From Agrobacterium vitis (GTDB lineage Bacteria; Pseudomonadota; Alphaproteobacteria; Rhizobiales; Rhizobiaceae): a stretch of 64,000 nt of DNA. The stretch covers positions 1,161,001 through 1,225,000 of the forward strand of contig NZ_JACXXJ020000003.1 in NCBI RefSeq assembly GCF_014926405.1, read 5' to 3'. Positions 45,568 to 54,162 of this stretch are shown here, piece after piece; the first letter of the stretch is position 1, and each line of letters starts with the position of its first letter. The notes under the pieces are model-generated. The model was not told the DNA's origin. It was given only the letters and a program-made list of their open reading frames with translations, and did not search any database. The position numbers and the translations under genes were made by a program.

Positions 45568-46059
45568 TCAACGCCAGGCATTGTCATGCAATTTGGCGGC
45601 TTCCTCGCTCAGCAAAGGGCCGATAACCTCGACGCGGCGCTGGCCCGCCTCGAAAACCACACGGCATGGCAGGTCGAGTGTCGGATTTTCAGGATGATTG
45701 CCTGTCATCGCCTTCAATTGGCTCTCGCTCAAACCAAAAACCACCCGCCCAATCCCAGCCCAATAGGCCGCACCGGCACACATAGCACAAGGCTCGGCTG
45801 ACGTGTACATGGTGCATTGATTCAGACGTTCGGGCGTGTAGGCTTGCGAGGCGCGGGTCATCAGAACTCGTTCTGCATGCCCCGTCATGTCGCGCGTCGG
45901 GTTATAGGCGTTTTCCTGTTCCATCAGCACCTTACCATCCGGCCCAACCAGAATAGCACCGAAAGGATGGTTGCCTGTTTCCTGGGCCCTCAGCGCGACC
46001 TTGAAGCTGAGACGAAGGAAGTATTCGTGATCGAGACCGGTCATGGGCGAAAACGTCAT
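45568..46059 (-). CDS. Nucleoside/guanine deaminase-type cytidine deaminase fold protein
   Basis: A 163-residue zinc deaminase. The zinc site is His61 and catalytic Glu63 in TGHAERVLM, and Cys91 and Cys94 in AEPCAMCAGA. The C-terminal part (YWAGIGRVVFGLSESQLKAM) fits guanine deaminase-like members more than tRNA adenosine deaminase. The ATG at 46059 lies 7 nt after AAGGAG; the ATG at 46065 is too close to this site. Substrate could be guanine, cytosine or another N-heterocycle. It is convergent with the GntR gene and faces a LysR remnant on its other side. Confidence 0.82.
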   Translation of the reverse strand: MTFSPMTGLDHEYFLRLSFKVALRAQETGNHPFGAILVGPDGKVLMEQENAYNPTRDMTGHAERVLMTRASQAYTPERLNQCTMYTSAEPCAMCAGAAYWAGIGRVVFGLSESQLKAMTGNHPENPTLDLPCRVVFEAGQRRVEVIGPLLSEEAAKLHDNAWR

Positions 46060-46166
46060 TGTCATACTCCTTGCAAAATCGGCTTGAAGGTGCGCGATGA
46101 AAAGTCGAATGACAAGCACAGTTTTCCGGCTTTATCGTTCGAGAAAATGAAACGGTGGGCCGCCAA

Positions 46167-46475
46167 ATGCAACTCATCTCCTCTTCCGTAATCCTGCTGG
46201 ATGCCGTTGCCCGCGCTGGTTCTTTCCGGGGAGCCGCTGAAAAACTGAATATGTCCGCCTCGGCGATCAACCGGCAGATCATCAGTCTGGAGCACGACAC
46301 AGGACTGCCCTTGCTGGAAAGATTGCCGCATGGTGTGCTGCCCACAGCAACGGGGGAGCGTCGGCTGGCGGTATGTAGTTTTCGCAGGAGGAATTCAGGG
46401 CTTGAGGAGAGAGGGCCTGCTTTCTCAGCTGACATAGGGTCGTGGGGTTGCAAGGGTCTGGCCGGTTCAGGTTGA
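46167..46475 (+). pseudogene. Truncated LysR-family regulator, N-terminal domain only
   Basis: MQLISSSVILLDAVARAGSF, then AAEKLNMSASAINRQIISLE and LPHGVLPTATGERRL form a full LysR-like winged helix. After about residue 70 the similarity ends (AVCSFRRRNSGLEERG) and the frame stops at 46475 inside a dispersed repeat. The effector domain of roughly 220 residues is missing. It was probably the regulator of the divergent deaminase gene and lost its 3' part. Confidence 0.78.
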
Positions 46476-46489
46476 ACCAGACAGACCCT
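46453..46489. repeat. Palindromic repeat unit 2 (copy E)
   Basis: AGGGTCTG-GCC-GGTTCA on the left and TGAACC-AGA-CAGACCCT on the right around a GGT loop form a symmetric structure of 37 nt. It is the same unit as near 35668-35704. A 14-bp direct repeat with one mismatch (GCAGGAGGAATTCA at 46384, GCAGGAGGAACTCA at 46494) flanks it. Confidence 0.82.
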
Positions 46490-46537
46490 AAAAGCAGGAG
46501 GAACTCAATCGGCTATCTGCCGATCAACGTTGATGGA

Positions 46538-47392
46538 TTATCGCTCTTCGGCAACGAACCGGTTTTCGATTGAACCCAACCCGTTTACCTCGACGCGAAC
46601 GACGTCGCCCGGCTTCATGAAGGTATCGGTTGCAATCCCGACATTGGACGGTGTTCCGGTTATGATGATGTCACCCGGTTCGAGAGTCATAACGGTTGAG
46701 AGATAGGAAATCTGATCCCAGATATCGTAGATCATGTCGCCCGTAGACGTGCGCTGTCTTTCCTCGCCATTCAGAGAGAGGGACAGCGTTAAATTGTGCG
46801 GATCCGGAACTTCATCCGCCGTCGTGATCCAGGGGCCGATGGGGCCGTGGGTATCAAAGCTCTTGCCGAGCGTATAGGTCGGTGAACGGAACTGCCAGTC
46901 TCTGGCGGTGACATCATTGGCAACGAAATAGCCGGCGATCACCGATTGCGCGTCTTCGCGCTTCACATGACGGCACCGCTTGCCAATGATGAAACCCAGT
47001 TCAGCTTCGTAATCGACCTTTTCGGACACGCTGGGCAGCACCACGTCGTCATAGGGTCCATTGATGCAAGTGACCTGTTTGTTGAACCACAATTGCGACT
47101 TTGGCGTCGGTATTCCTGCGGCGGCCGCTTCCTCGGCATGGGCCCTATAATTCATCCCGATGGCGAGAAACTTCCTGGGATCCGTGATTGGTGCAGCAAG
47201 CTGAACATCAGCCAGCACAAAAGAAGGGCTATCAAGCGCTTCCAAAGCCGGTCTTAATTCATCCAACCGCTCAATCAGCGCCTTCATTGAGCTTCCGCAT
47301 TCACGAGCCACGGAACTCAGATCAATGATCTCAGAGCCCACGACTTTACCGAGCCGAGGCTTTCCCTCGACAATAAATCTTGCCAGTTTCAT
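46538..47392 (-). CDS. Fumarylacetoacetate hydrolase family protein
   Basis: A 284-residue enzyme of the FAH/HpcE fold. The metal site is formed by Glu residues in VDYEAELGFIIGKRC and Asp in YFVANDVTARDWQ; FLAIGMNYRAHAEEAAA and IVTGTPSNVG-like segment IIITGTPSNVGIATD are the family signature. It hydrolyses a carbon-carbon bond of a diketo acid or acts as hydratase/decarboxylase. In a meta-cleavage pathway it would process the ring-fission product. The ATG at 47392 lies 10 nt after the stop of the upstream ADC-family gene. Confidence 0.88.
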   Translation of the reverse strand: MKLARFIVEGKPRLGKVVGSEIIDLSSVARECGSSMKALIERLDELRPALEALDSPSFVLADVQLAAPITDPRKFLAIGMNYRAHAEEAAAAGIPTPKSQLWFNKQVTCINGPYDDVVLPSVSEKVDYEAELGFIIGKRCRHVKREDAQSVIAGYFVANDVTARDWQFRSPTYTLGKSFDTHGPIGPWITTADEVPDPHNLTLSLSLNGEERQRTSTGDMIYDIWDQISYLSTVMTLEPGDIIITGTPSNVGIATDTFMKPGDVVRVEVNGLGSIENRFVAEER

Positions 47393-47402
47393 TCTATTAT
47401 CC

Positions 47403-48299
47403 TTATTCCTGATCACCCGGCTCTACGGGACGAATGCTATTGACCGAAACGCCAATTCCCGGACCTGAGAAGGCCACCATTTCGGTTTTGACGATTTCAA
47501 AACACGGCATATCTGCCACGGCGTTGACGATATGAAAGGTTGTCGGGAGCTGTTCAAACGTTGCCTTGTGCCAGTTGAAGCTGCCCTTGGCCCGCCAGCG
47601 CTTGAACTCGTATCCGTCGAAATTGATGGCATCCGGCTTGCCCGCCCCCGGCGGTGGCGCTGGCGTCGTGATATAAGCGACGTCTGCTCCTCCACCCTGA
47701 AACGGGTTCGTCCGAGGTACGTATTTATAGTACATGGCCGCGCCACCGCCGGAACCAGGCAGGCTCGGCGGGGCATCGTCCTCTTCCATTTCACCAAGAG
47801 CAATGTCGAAAAATTTAAAGCCGAACCAGGATGCTTCGCAGGATGCGGTGGCTTTTTCCTTATCCCAGGTGATTTCCGGCATATCGCAAAACAGTTTCGG
47901 AAAGCCCATTTCATCCCGCCCAGTCAGGATCGCATCGGGAGCGCCCTCCCAGATAACCGGGCAGAAAGACCCTTCCAACCGTTCGGTCTTGCCTTGATAC
48001 GTTACGGGGAAATCAATCGACAAAATGCCGTAGCCACGCCCCGCAAGCCAATAAAGATTCTTGAACCAGGCACAGGAGACACTGATGAGCGGTTCTCCGC
48101 GCAAGCTCATCCCGGGAGGCAGAAGCGCCTCTAACTTATCCGCACTGGTGCGATAGGTAATGGCCATCCATTCGGCATTCATCGTACCGGTTTCTTCCAG
48201 CGCCCACATGCCGCCGCCCGGCTTTTGCCGGGGACCTACGGCCGGCCCGAATACCGTGGGCATCCGATAGCGGAACTCCTGATTGAATTTGAACCCCAT
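47403..48299 (-). CDS. Acetoacetate decarboxylase family protein
   Basis: A 298-residue protein of the ADC fold. The segment TGRDEMGFPKLFCDM corresponds to the region with the Schiff-base lysine of acetoacetate decarboxylase, and YRTSADKLEALLPPGMSLRG is the typical early motif. Members of this family also act as hydratases, aldolases or decarboxylases on ring-cleavage products. A GGGAG site precedes the ATG at 48299. It is immediately upstream of the FAH-family gene, and the two probably act in sequence. Confidence 0.82.
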   Translation of the reverse strand: MGFKFNQEFRYRMPTVFGPAVGPRQKPGGGMWALEETGTMNAEWMAITYRTSADKLEALLPPGMSLRGEPLISVSCAWFKNLYWLAGRGYGILSIDFPVTYQGKTERLEGSFCPVIWEGAPDAILTGRDEMGFPKLFCDMPEITWDKEKATASCEASWFGFKFFDIALGEMEEDDAPPSLPGSGGGAAMYYKYVPRTNPFQGGGADVAYITTPAPPPGAGKPDAINFDGYEFKRWRAKGSFNWHKATFEQLPTTFHIVNAVADMPCFEIVKTEMVAFSGPGIGVSVNSIRPVEPGDQE

Positions 48300-48569
48300 A
48301 AATCGATCTCCCATCAAATATGACAGATGCCTCTCAATGGTGACGTCACCATCCAACTGGCCTCTGATAACTGGCTACACGTCTCCGCGATCCGCGCCCG
48401 CAAAAGAGAGTCGCCGCAGATGCGCAATGCGGGTGGCATTACGACGTTTAGGGGTAAATCAGACAAGTCATAGGAACCTCCCTTCCCAATTATAAATATT
48501 TTACTTTAAAAAATATATTTTTTAAAGCCTCGTCAAGCAAAAAGGTTAAAGACTGTTCCCTGACTTTGC
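48300..48569. promoter_or_regulatory. AT-rich spacer upstream of the ADC-family gene
   Basis: A 270-bp spacer between porin and ADC-family gene. Positions 48488-48535 are strongly AT-rich and contain the perfect 24-bp palindrome listed separately. A promoter for the ADC-FAH pair is likely here. Confidence 0.45.
48504..48527. promoter_or_regulatory. Perfect 24-bp AT palindrome
   Basis: CTTTAAAAAATA at 48504-48515 is followed directly by its reverse complement TATTTTTTAAAG at 48516-48527, with no spacer. It lies 43 nt after the porin stop and 205 nt before the ADC-family start. It may be an operator or the stem of a terminator for the porin gene. Confidence 0.6.
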
Positions 48570-49922
48570 TTAGGGACCTCTCCGGGGAGAAAGCCCAAGG
48601 ACGGTACTCAAGTCAAATGCGAGCGCCGCATAAATAACGACGCCATCCTTCTGCCTTGCGGTAGAAAAATCAGCGAAAGCAGAGTTCGGATTGATGATAT
48701 AGGCCGCGCCAAAATCGAGAATGCCATTGCCAAAAACACCCGTGCTTCCATGCACGTCGAACATGAACATGTCTTTTGGCTGCTTCTGATCAACGCCTGA
48801 GAAGAATAGACGGGCATTCCGTTCATATTCAGCTCGCTTTTCACTGAGACGAATGTAGTGAAAAGAAGCACCAATTGTCGCCAGCGGATTTGCTTTCCAG
48901 AAACCAGAATACTCGATACCCGCATAAGCTTCCCATGGGTAGGAATGACCGTCACCAAAAACATGAAGCACGCCGCCGTAGACCGCCACGTTCTCTGGAA
49001 ACATGCCGTTGGCAGGATCGCTCCATATGACTTTACGCGTATGTGTATAGATGGCCGCGGTTCCGCCATCGTGGGTGATCGTCTTAGTATTGGCTCCGAA
49101 TGTCGGGTTTCCCCAACCGCTATTGTAAAGTGCATCTTCGTAAGGGGTTGAGCGGTAATAGACACCAGTCTCAAATTTTAATGGCTTTGCACTTTCCAGA
49201 AATGTTTCTTCATGACGAATATTGGCAACTGTTATAGCGCCTTCTGCATCCCCTGCACCCCAATTCCAACCCTCACCATGCTGCCAGTTATCTGGATTAT
49301 CCTCGATTATACCAAACCCCAGCGTCGTGTTGGGGGCGAGTTTGTAAGCACCCCGCGCACCCCAGACGGAGCGCACATCGTCGGGAAGATTGAGGCTCAC
49401 TCCCTGCGTCGCGTTTATACAGCTTATGCCACTGCAAAAGCCCTTGATAGAGAAGTCTCGCGCCAATCCAATACGGCCAGCTTCGACTGTCAAGCGGTCG
49501 TCCAAAAAGTCGGCCTCAAGAGAAAAACGAGCAAGAGCAGTATCAGTGACACCGACAACTGGAGGAAGAAAAGCTGTTAAATTGCCAGTGACATTGTCGT
49601 TTGGCAGATTGACCGTTTCTGCAAACTTAACCCGGAGATCCGGGGTCAGACTTCCCGTTACATCGATGAAGAACGATCCATACCCCACCTTTCGGAAGTC
49701 GAAGGAGGGCGCTCTCTGAGCGATATTGATGTAATCCAGTCGCAGATCGATCCCATTGTCATGGAGCCACCTACCAGCCTCGGCAAGCGGACCAGAATAA
49801 ACAGGCGCTGGTAAAGCATCAAGATTGGGTTGGTCCTGCGCACCAATCTCTGGATCCATGGCTAACACTGAAGTCACTGTTGCAAACAGCAATGGTATAG
49901 TGATCATGTATAGAATTCGCAT
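48570..49922 (-). CDS. Carbohydrate-selective porin, OprB type
   Basis: A 450-residue outer-membrane protein. The signal peptide is about residues 1-21 (ILYMITIPLLFATVTSVLA). The mature start WLHDNGIDLRLDYINIAQ resembles the first strand of OprB porins, and SLEADFLDDRLTVEAGRIGL, YKLAPNTTLGFGIIEDNPDNW and the aromatic ends of alternating strands fit a beta barrel. It ends in AALAFDLSTVLGLSPRRGP, without the usual terminal Phe, which is odd for a porin. In this cluster it may admit an aromatic glycoside or phenolic acid. GGGGAGGATAAT precedes the ATG. Confidence 0.72.
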   Translation of the reverse strand: MRILYMITIPLLFATVTSVLAMDPEIGAQDQPNLDALPAPVYSGPLAEAGRWLHDNGIDLRLDYINIAQRAPSFDFRKVGYGSFFIDVTGSLTPDLRVKFAETVNLPNDNVTGNLTAFLPPVVGVTDTALARFSLEADFLDDRLTVEAGRIGLARDFSIKGFCSGISCINATQGVSLNLPDDVRSVWGARGAYKLAPNTTLGFGIIEDNPDNWQHGEGWNWGAGDAEGAITVANIRHEETFLESAKPLKFETGVYYRSTPYEDALYNSGWGNPTFGANTKTITHDGGTAAIYTHTRKVIWSDPANGMFPENVAVYGGVLHVFGDGHSYPWEAYAGIEYSGFWKANPLATIGASFHYIRLSEKRAEYERNARLFFSGVDQKQPKDMFMFDVHGSTGVFGNGILDFGAAYIINPNSAFADFSTARQKDGVVIYAALAFDLSTVLGLSPRRGP

Positions 49923-50743
49923 TATTATCCTCCCCTAAGAATCGAACCTGCTCACTCCGTTGCGTTTGGTTTGATTGACTGCTCCTCATTGCGACTGTGC
50001 TGCGGTGAAGCCTCTGACAAAGCGGTGACGCAGACTGACAAGTCGATCAGGACCACCTCCCGTATGGTCCTGATGAAGCGAAGACGGCTATGCTGATCCG
50101 ACGCCGATCGCCCCTAAGTGCCGGGACCGACATCATCGAAACAATGCTCGCAACGCTGCGTATGAAAGATGAGACATAGGATGCCGAAAGATTGGCCGTC
50201 CTTTCGACCAACACCAGCGCAGCGGTCTTGGTTATCATGGCTTCGGCTGTTTCATCCGGTGAACGTCTGACAAAAGCGCGGCGCCTTCAGCGCGGCAGCG
50301 AATAACGGTCGAACACAAGGTTCCGCCCATTTCTTCAGCATGGCGATTGTTGTCGAAATGACTCTTCGTCCCAGGATTGGCGACGGCATGCGTCATCGTT
50401 CCTTGTTTCAAGGCTTTCTCCTCCTCTTCTTTTAAATGTCGCGTGCGGCCTCCCAGCGCACGCTTCTCCTCGATCGGATCAACCAGCTGAGCCGGTTGAT
50501 CCGCCACCCCTCCCCGAATAGCGGGGAAGAATTTACTCAAAAGCTGCTATCCGAGGTTTCCGGACCAGCATTGTCAGCAGCAATATTAAGTCACAGCATG
50601 ACGATAGGTCGTCTCCCGGATACCGTGCTCCTCAACACAAGCCCCAAGAAAATCCATCGCCGAGCCGGGTAACGGCAAAATGTATAGGCCTCGTCTTTCC
50701 CGACCGCGGCTCTGCCAATCAATCGTCCCTCGCGCTGCCCGGA
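49923..50743. other. Gene-free stretch inside the aromatic cluster
   Basis: An 821-bp interval between porin and dioxygenase genes. Short open frames exist on both strands (50235-50540 minus, 50436-50672 plus), but none has a credible start, family motif or consistent codon use. It may hold a decayed gene. The left end is the porin promoter region. Confidence 0.4.
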
Positions 50744-51643
50744 TCAGACCTTAGGATCAAAGGCTATGCCGGGACGCAGGAAACCGGGTGTGGGAGGCGT
50801 GCCCCAAAGATTGAGCCAGCGTCCTGCCAGACCCTCCGAGATATCCCAGGTCCGTGGCTCGTAGGTCGCGTCATTGTCAATGCGGTCAAGCTCGATGGAA
50901 TTTTCCACCAGGCAACCATGCGGGTCGGCGTAATAGGTGAAGATATTGCCTCCGGCTCCGTGACGGCCCGGACCCCAAACCATCGCCCGGTCCTTGAGGG
51001 TGAGATTGTCAGCAATGGCTGCGAGATCTTCAAGAGAATGGAGATCAAAGGCATAATGGTGCAGCCCGCTTTCACCCGGCCCCATCGCGATCGTGTGATG
51101 GAAACCGTCTTCGGCGCGGTACCACCGCAAACCGTCTTCGCCCGTCATGTCCGAGAGCTTCATACCCAGCACCTTTGCGCAGAACTCGCCGAAAGCATGA
51201 GTATCGGGCGCGAATGCGTTGATATGCTCGATGCGGCGGGGTCTGGCGCCGGGCGTCGAGTAGTTATACCGGCGTGGCTGATTACGGGCGATCGGCGTAT
51301 GCACCTCGAAAATCGCACCCCCAGGGGCGACGATCCGCACGGCCTTGTCGTAGTGCTTTCCAAGCGGCTTATCGTCGAGAACGGTCAGCCCGTCCGACAG
51401 GGCGCGACGCTTGACCTCGTCCACGGCGTCGGCGCTGACGGCTTCCAGGCCGCAGGCCACGGCCTTGCCATCGCCCTTGATGTAGGTGAGTTCGTGATGG
51501 CGGTCGTTGCTGGAGAGATAGACCGTATCGCCGTCCTGCTCCGTGATACGAAGGCCAACCACATCACAAATATCTTTGGCCGCACCAAGCGGATCAGGCG
51601 AGGAGATGACAACATGTCCCATCTGCCGAATTAAATAGGTCAT
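50744..51643 (-). CDS. Extradiol (type I) ring-cleavage dioxygenase, VOC superfamily
   Basis: A 299-residue two-domain VOC protein of BphC/catechol 2,3-dioxygenase layout. The probable iron ligands are His140 (RIEHINAFAPD), His195 or His196 (SGLHHYAFDLHS) and Glu247 (GCLVENSIEL). The N-terminal domain (residues 1-125) is the usual non-catalytic repeat, starting MTYLIRQMGHVVISS. It would cleave a catechol next to the hydroxyl pair, giving a yellow semialdehyde or keto acid. AAGGAACG precedes the ATG. A flavin reductase gene lies 42 bp upstream. Confidence 0.88.
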   Translation of the reverse strand: MTYLIRQMGHVVISSPDPLGAAKDICDVVGLRITEQDGDTVYLSSNDRHHELTYIKGDGKAVACGLEAVSADAVDEVKRRALSDGLTVLDDKPLGKHYDKAVRIVAPGGAIFEVHTPIARNQPRRYNYSTPGARPRRIEHINAFAPDTHAFGEFCAKVLGMKLSDMTGEDGLRWYRAEDGFHHTIAMGPGESGLHHYAFDLHSLEDLAAIADNLTLKDRAMVWGPGRHGAGGNIFTYYADPHGCLVENSIELDRIDNDATYEPRTWDISEGLAGRWLNLWGTPPTPGFLRPGIAFDPKV

Positions 51644-51685
51644 TTTCGTTCCTTCTATTTCACATCAAGTGCCGGGCTTTTCACA

Positions 51686-52204
51686 TCAGGTTCCGGCCGC
51701 AAAGCCACCGAAAGCACCACGGCAGAACAGCAAGGGCGGGCGATCCCGGACCACACTCAGTGTGAGCACATTGCCCATGACGAAGAGATGATCTCCCGCC
51801 TCATGCGCGCTATGCAGGGTGCAGTCGATCCAGGCGACAACGCCGTCGAAAACCGGCAGGTCAAGGCTGGAACGGCTGTGCGCAATATCCTGAAAGCGAT
51901 CGGCATCCCGTTTCGCAAATCGCCCCGGAAGGTCGGATTGGTCATCGGCCAGGATATTCACGCAGAATGCGCCAGCTTTCGCGATCAACGGCCAGGTTTG
52001 CGAGCTATGCGCAGGCAAGAAACCAACAAGCGGTGGGTCCAGGGACACCGACGTGAATGAGCCAATTGTCATGCCAATCGGCTTATTGTCATGGTGCGCG
52101 GTCACAATGCAGACGCCGGTAGGGTAGTGACCCAGCGCGCGGCGAAATTCCGCCTGGTCGTGAGGGCTGAGTTGCTCAGCGGAGGCTCGTGCTTGGTTCA
52201 ACAT
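51686..52204 (-). CDS. Flavin reductase, HpaC/HsaB type
   Basis: A 172-residue flavin reductase. RRALGHYPTGVCIVTAHHDN, GMTIGSFTSVSLDPPLVGF and AFCVNILADDQSDL are the family signatures for FMN binding. It supplies reduced flavin to a two-component monooxygenase, here presumably the acyl-CoA-dehydrogenase-like oxygenase 2.5 kb upstream on the same strand. The start at 52204 follows GAGAGGT; the frame is open further upstream but without a site. Confidence 0.9.
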   Translation of the reverse strand: MLNQARASAEQLSPHDQAEFRRALGHYPTGVCIVTAHHDNKPIGMTIGSFTSVSLDPPLVGFLPAHSSQTWPLIAKAGAFCVNILADDQSDLPGRFAKRDADRFQDIAHSRSSLDLPVFDGVVAWIDCTLHSAHEAGDHLFVMGNVLTLSVVRDRPPLLFCRGAFGGFAAGT

Positions 52205-52318
52205 AGGATACCTCTCGTTATTGTGTCGCCAATCATGGGAAGGGTTGTTCGGGAGCGCGCCCTGATCCTGCTTTGCTGTGCAATACCGGATCATCACACC
52301 CCTTCCCCTGACCCTGGT

Positions 52319-53689
52319 TTACTTTCCAGAGACTTCCGCCCCGGTCGGCCATTCTGGTGGGTAATTGGGTAAAAGGGCTCCCAGCGCAACGGCAACCACT
52401 GTCAGTCCGGTCAGAATGGCAAACGGGACGAAATAGCTACCAGCCGCAGTCGCCATTGCGCTGGTCAGGAATGGCGTCAGACCGAAGGACAGTGAGCAGA
52501 TTGCCAGCGTCAAACCTTGAATTTGAGCAAAGGCTTTGGGTCCGAAATAACGGGCAACCAGGAACGGGCCGAGCGCAGATTCCGCACCCGTCGCAAATCC
52601 AAGAGAGCTCATTGCCACATAGAGCAGGAAAACCGAACCGTGATTGAAATAGGCAATGGTTAAGCCGATCGGAACCATGGCAAGCAAGGGTGCGATCACC
52701 CAAGGGCGTCTGCTGCGATCAAGGATCATGCCGCCAAGAAAAAGACCGACGACCGAAGCCACGAACAAAACAGATTGCGAAAATGCGATGTCGTTGAGAT
52801 CAAAACCACGTTGCTGGAAGAAATCGACGGAGTTCTGTCGGACAGTCATCGGGCCTGCAGCGGTGATCGCCAGAAAAAGCGTGATGAATATCCAGGTCTT
52901 GGTCCTGATCGCCATCTTGAGAGGTATTCCGGCTGCATTCTCCATATTCAAGTGGGACCCAGGCATGGGCAGGCGCTTGGCAGCAGACGGCTTGGCAGGT
53001 TCCGAGATGAGAAAGAGCGCTGAGGGAATGCCAAGAACAGCGATGGTTGCTGCGACGACGAAGTAGGAACCGCTCCAACCGATGCCGCCCAGTTGATGGA
53101 GGCCCGAAGCCGACCCATCACTGTTCGTCGCTCCATAAATCAACCACTGGAACAAGGGAGAAAAGAGCGCATTGGCGAAGCTTGAAAGCACCCCAACCAG
53201 TGCAAATCCGATCCCCCGATGCTCCGGAAACCAGCATGTGATGATTTTGAAAATCACGGCTAGGCTGGACATGAAGCCGAATAACGCGGCCAGGATGATC
53301 ATGGGGGTCAAGATCCAGATCGTTCCGCTGACCAGCGGGATCATCGCGGTTGTCATGGCGTATAAAATGACTGCGGGTATAGCAACTGCTCTTGCCCCCC
53401 ACCGATCTACCCAGGCGCCAGCAAGCGGCAGGATCAGGGGGGAGAGCAGCAATGGCAGCGCAACAAAAATCAGCAGCGCATCGGACTGCGCCCGATGGGT
53501 CTCCGCTGAGAAGGCTGCGATCACAAAAGGTGTCATAGCCGAAAGACCGGCAGGACTGATAACCATCAAGATCAGGCATCCCGCCAAAGCCATCCTGGCT
53601 TTCCTGGGCGCACCAACCAAGCTTTTGAAATATGTTCGTAATGTATTTCCCTCGAAAGGTGAAATAGTCGAAATCTGCGCCTGTTCCAT
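52319..53689 (-). CDS. Major facilitator superfamily transporter
   Basis: A 456-residue transporter with about twelve hydrophobic helices. The loop between helices 2 and 3 has GAWVDRWGARAVAIPAVIL, a GxxxDRxGxR motif of the family. A cytoplasmic loop between helices 6 and 7 (SEPAKPSAAKRLPMPGSHLN) divides the halves, and GGMILDRSRRPWVIAP is the matching motif in the second half. It probably imports the aromatic or organic acid substrate of the cluster. The ATG at 53689 is inside the perfect 14-bp palindrome TGTTCCATGGAACA (53682-53695), which may be a chance or a control site. Confidence 0.88.
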   Translation of the reverse strand: MEQAQISTISPFEGNTLRTYFKSLVGAPRKARMALAGCLILMVISPAGLSAMTPFVIAAFSAETHRAQSDALLIFVALPLLLSPLILPLAGAWVDRWGARAVAIPAVILYAMTTAMIPLVSGTIWILTPMIILAALFGFMSSLAVIFKIITCWFPEHRGIGFALVGVLSSFANALFSPLFQWLIYGATNSDGSASGLHQLGGIGWSGSYFVVAATIAVLGIPSALFLISEPAKPSAAKRLPMPGSHLNMENAAGIPLKMAIRTKTWIFITLFLAITAAGPMTVRQNSVDFFQQRGFDLNDIAFSQSVLFVASVVGLFLGGMILDRSRRPWVIAPLLAMVPIGLTIAYFNHGSVFLLYVAMSSLGFATGAESALGPFLVARYFGPKAFAQIQGLTLAICSLSFGLTPFLTSAMATAAGSYFVPFAILTGLTVVAVALGALLPNYPPEWPTGAEVSGK

Positions 53690-54158
53690 GGAACATATGC
53701 CCCTTTTTAAATGCAGACGCCTGGCGATCCCTCCTCCAAAGACGGGGCTCGGCGCTGGTTTTATTGTCGATGATTGCGGCTGTCTGTTTCCTATCAATAA
53801 GAGATTATCTGCCCACTCCATCGGGCCGCTCAGCTGGCAAGCTCATCCCAGCCAGCGCGGGATGGTGTGTTGGACTTAGCGCCAAATGAGTTCGATCAGA
53901 CACACTCGCGACATGTGTTCACGGGAGTGTGCAAACCTGCTGATTTCCTTAGTCTAGAGCGCGCCTTGCACGATTGCTGGAACCGAAGCCGTGGTGCAAA
54001 TTATGCAGGGCTTATGCGTGCTGGAATGAGTTTGCGTGCCTTATCAAACGCAACACCCAACAGTGGTTGCCAATAGAAACTGGCAACCGTCCTCTCTAAA
54101 AGGCCATCTCCAACAAAGAGCCCGAACAACTGCCTGGCTCAAATCAACCTGACAGACT
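53690..54158. other. Gene-free stretch upstream of the MFS gene
   Basis: A 469-bp spacer with no credible gene on either strand. Near its right end lies a degenerate repeat unit (about 54133-54162). The left part should contain the promoter of the MFS, reductase and dioxygenase genes. Confidence 0.45.
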
Positions 54159-54162
54159 TTAG
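54133..54162. repeat. Degenerate palindromic repeat unit 2 (copy F)
   Basis: CTGGCTCAAATCAACC followed by TGACAGACTTTA resembles the right-hand half of unit 2 (AACCTGACAGACTCGA at 35689-35704). The left half is eroded. It overlaps the stop codon of the SnoaL-like gene, so insertion may have set its present end. Confidence 0.6.

Noticed and set aside
50235..50540. Possible 101-codon gene in the gap between porin and dioxygenase
   Set aside because: Charged low-information sequence with no motif; opposite-strand frames are equally open.
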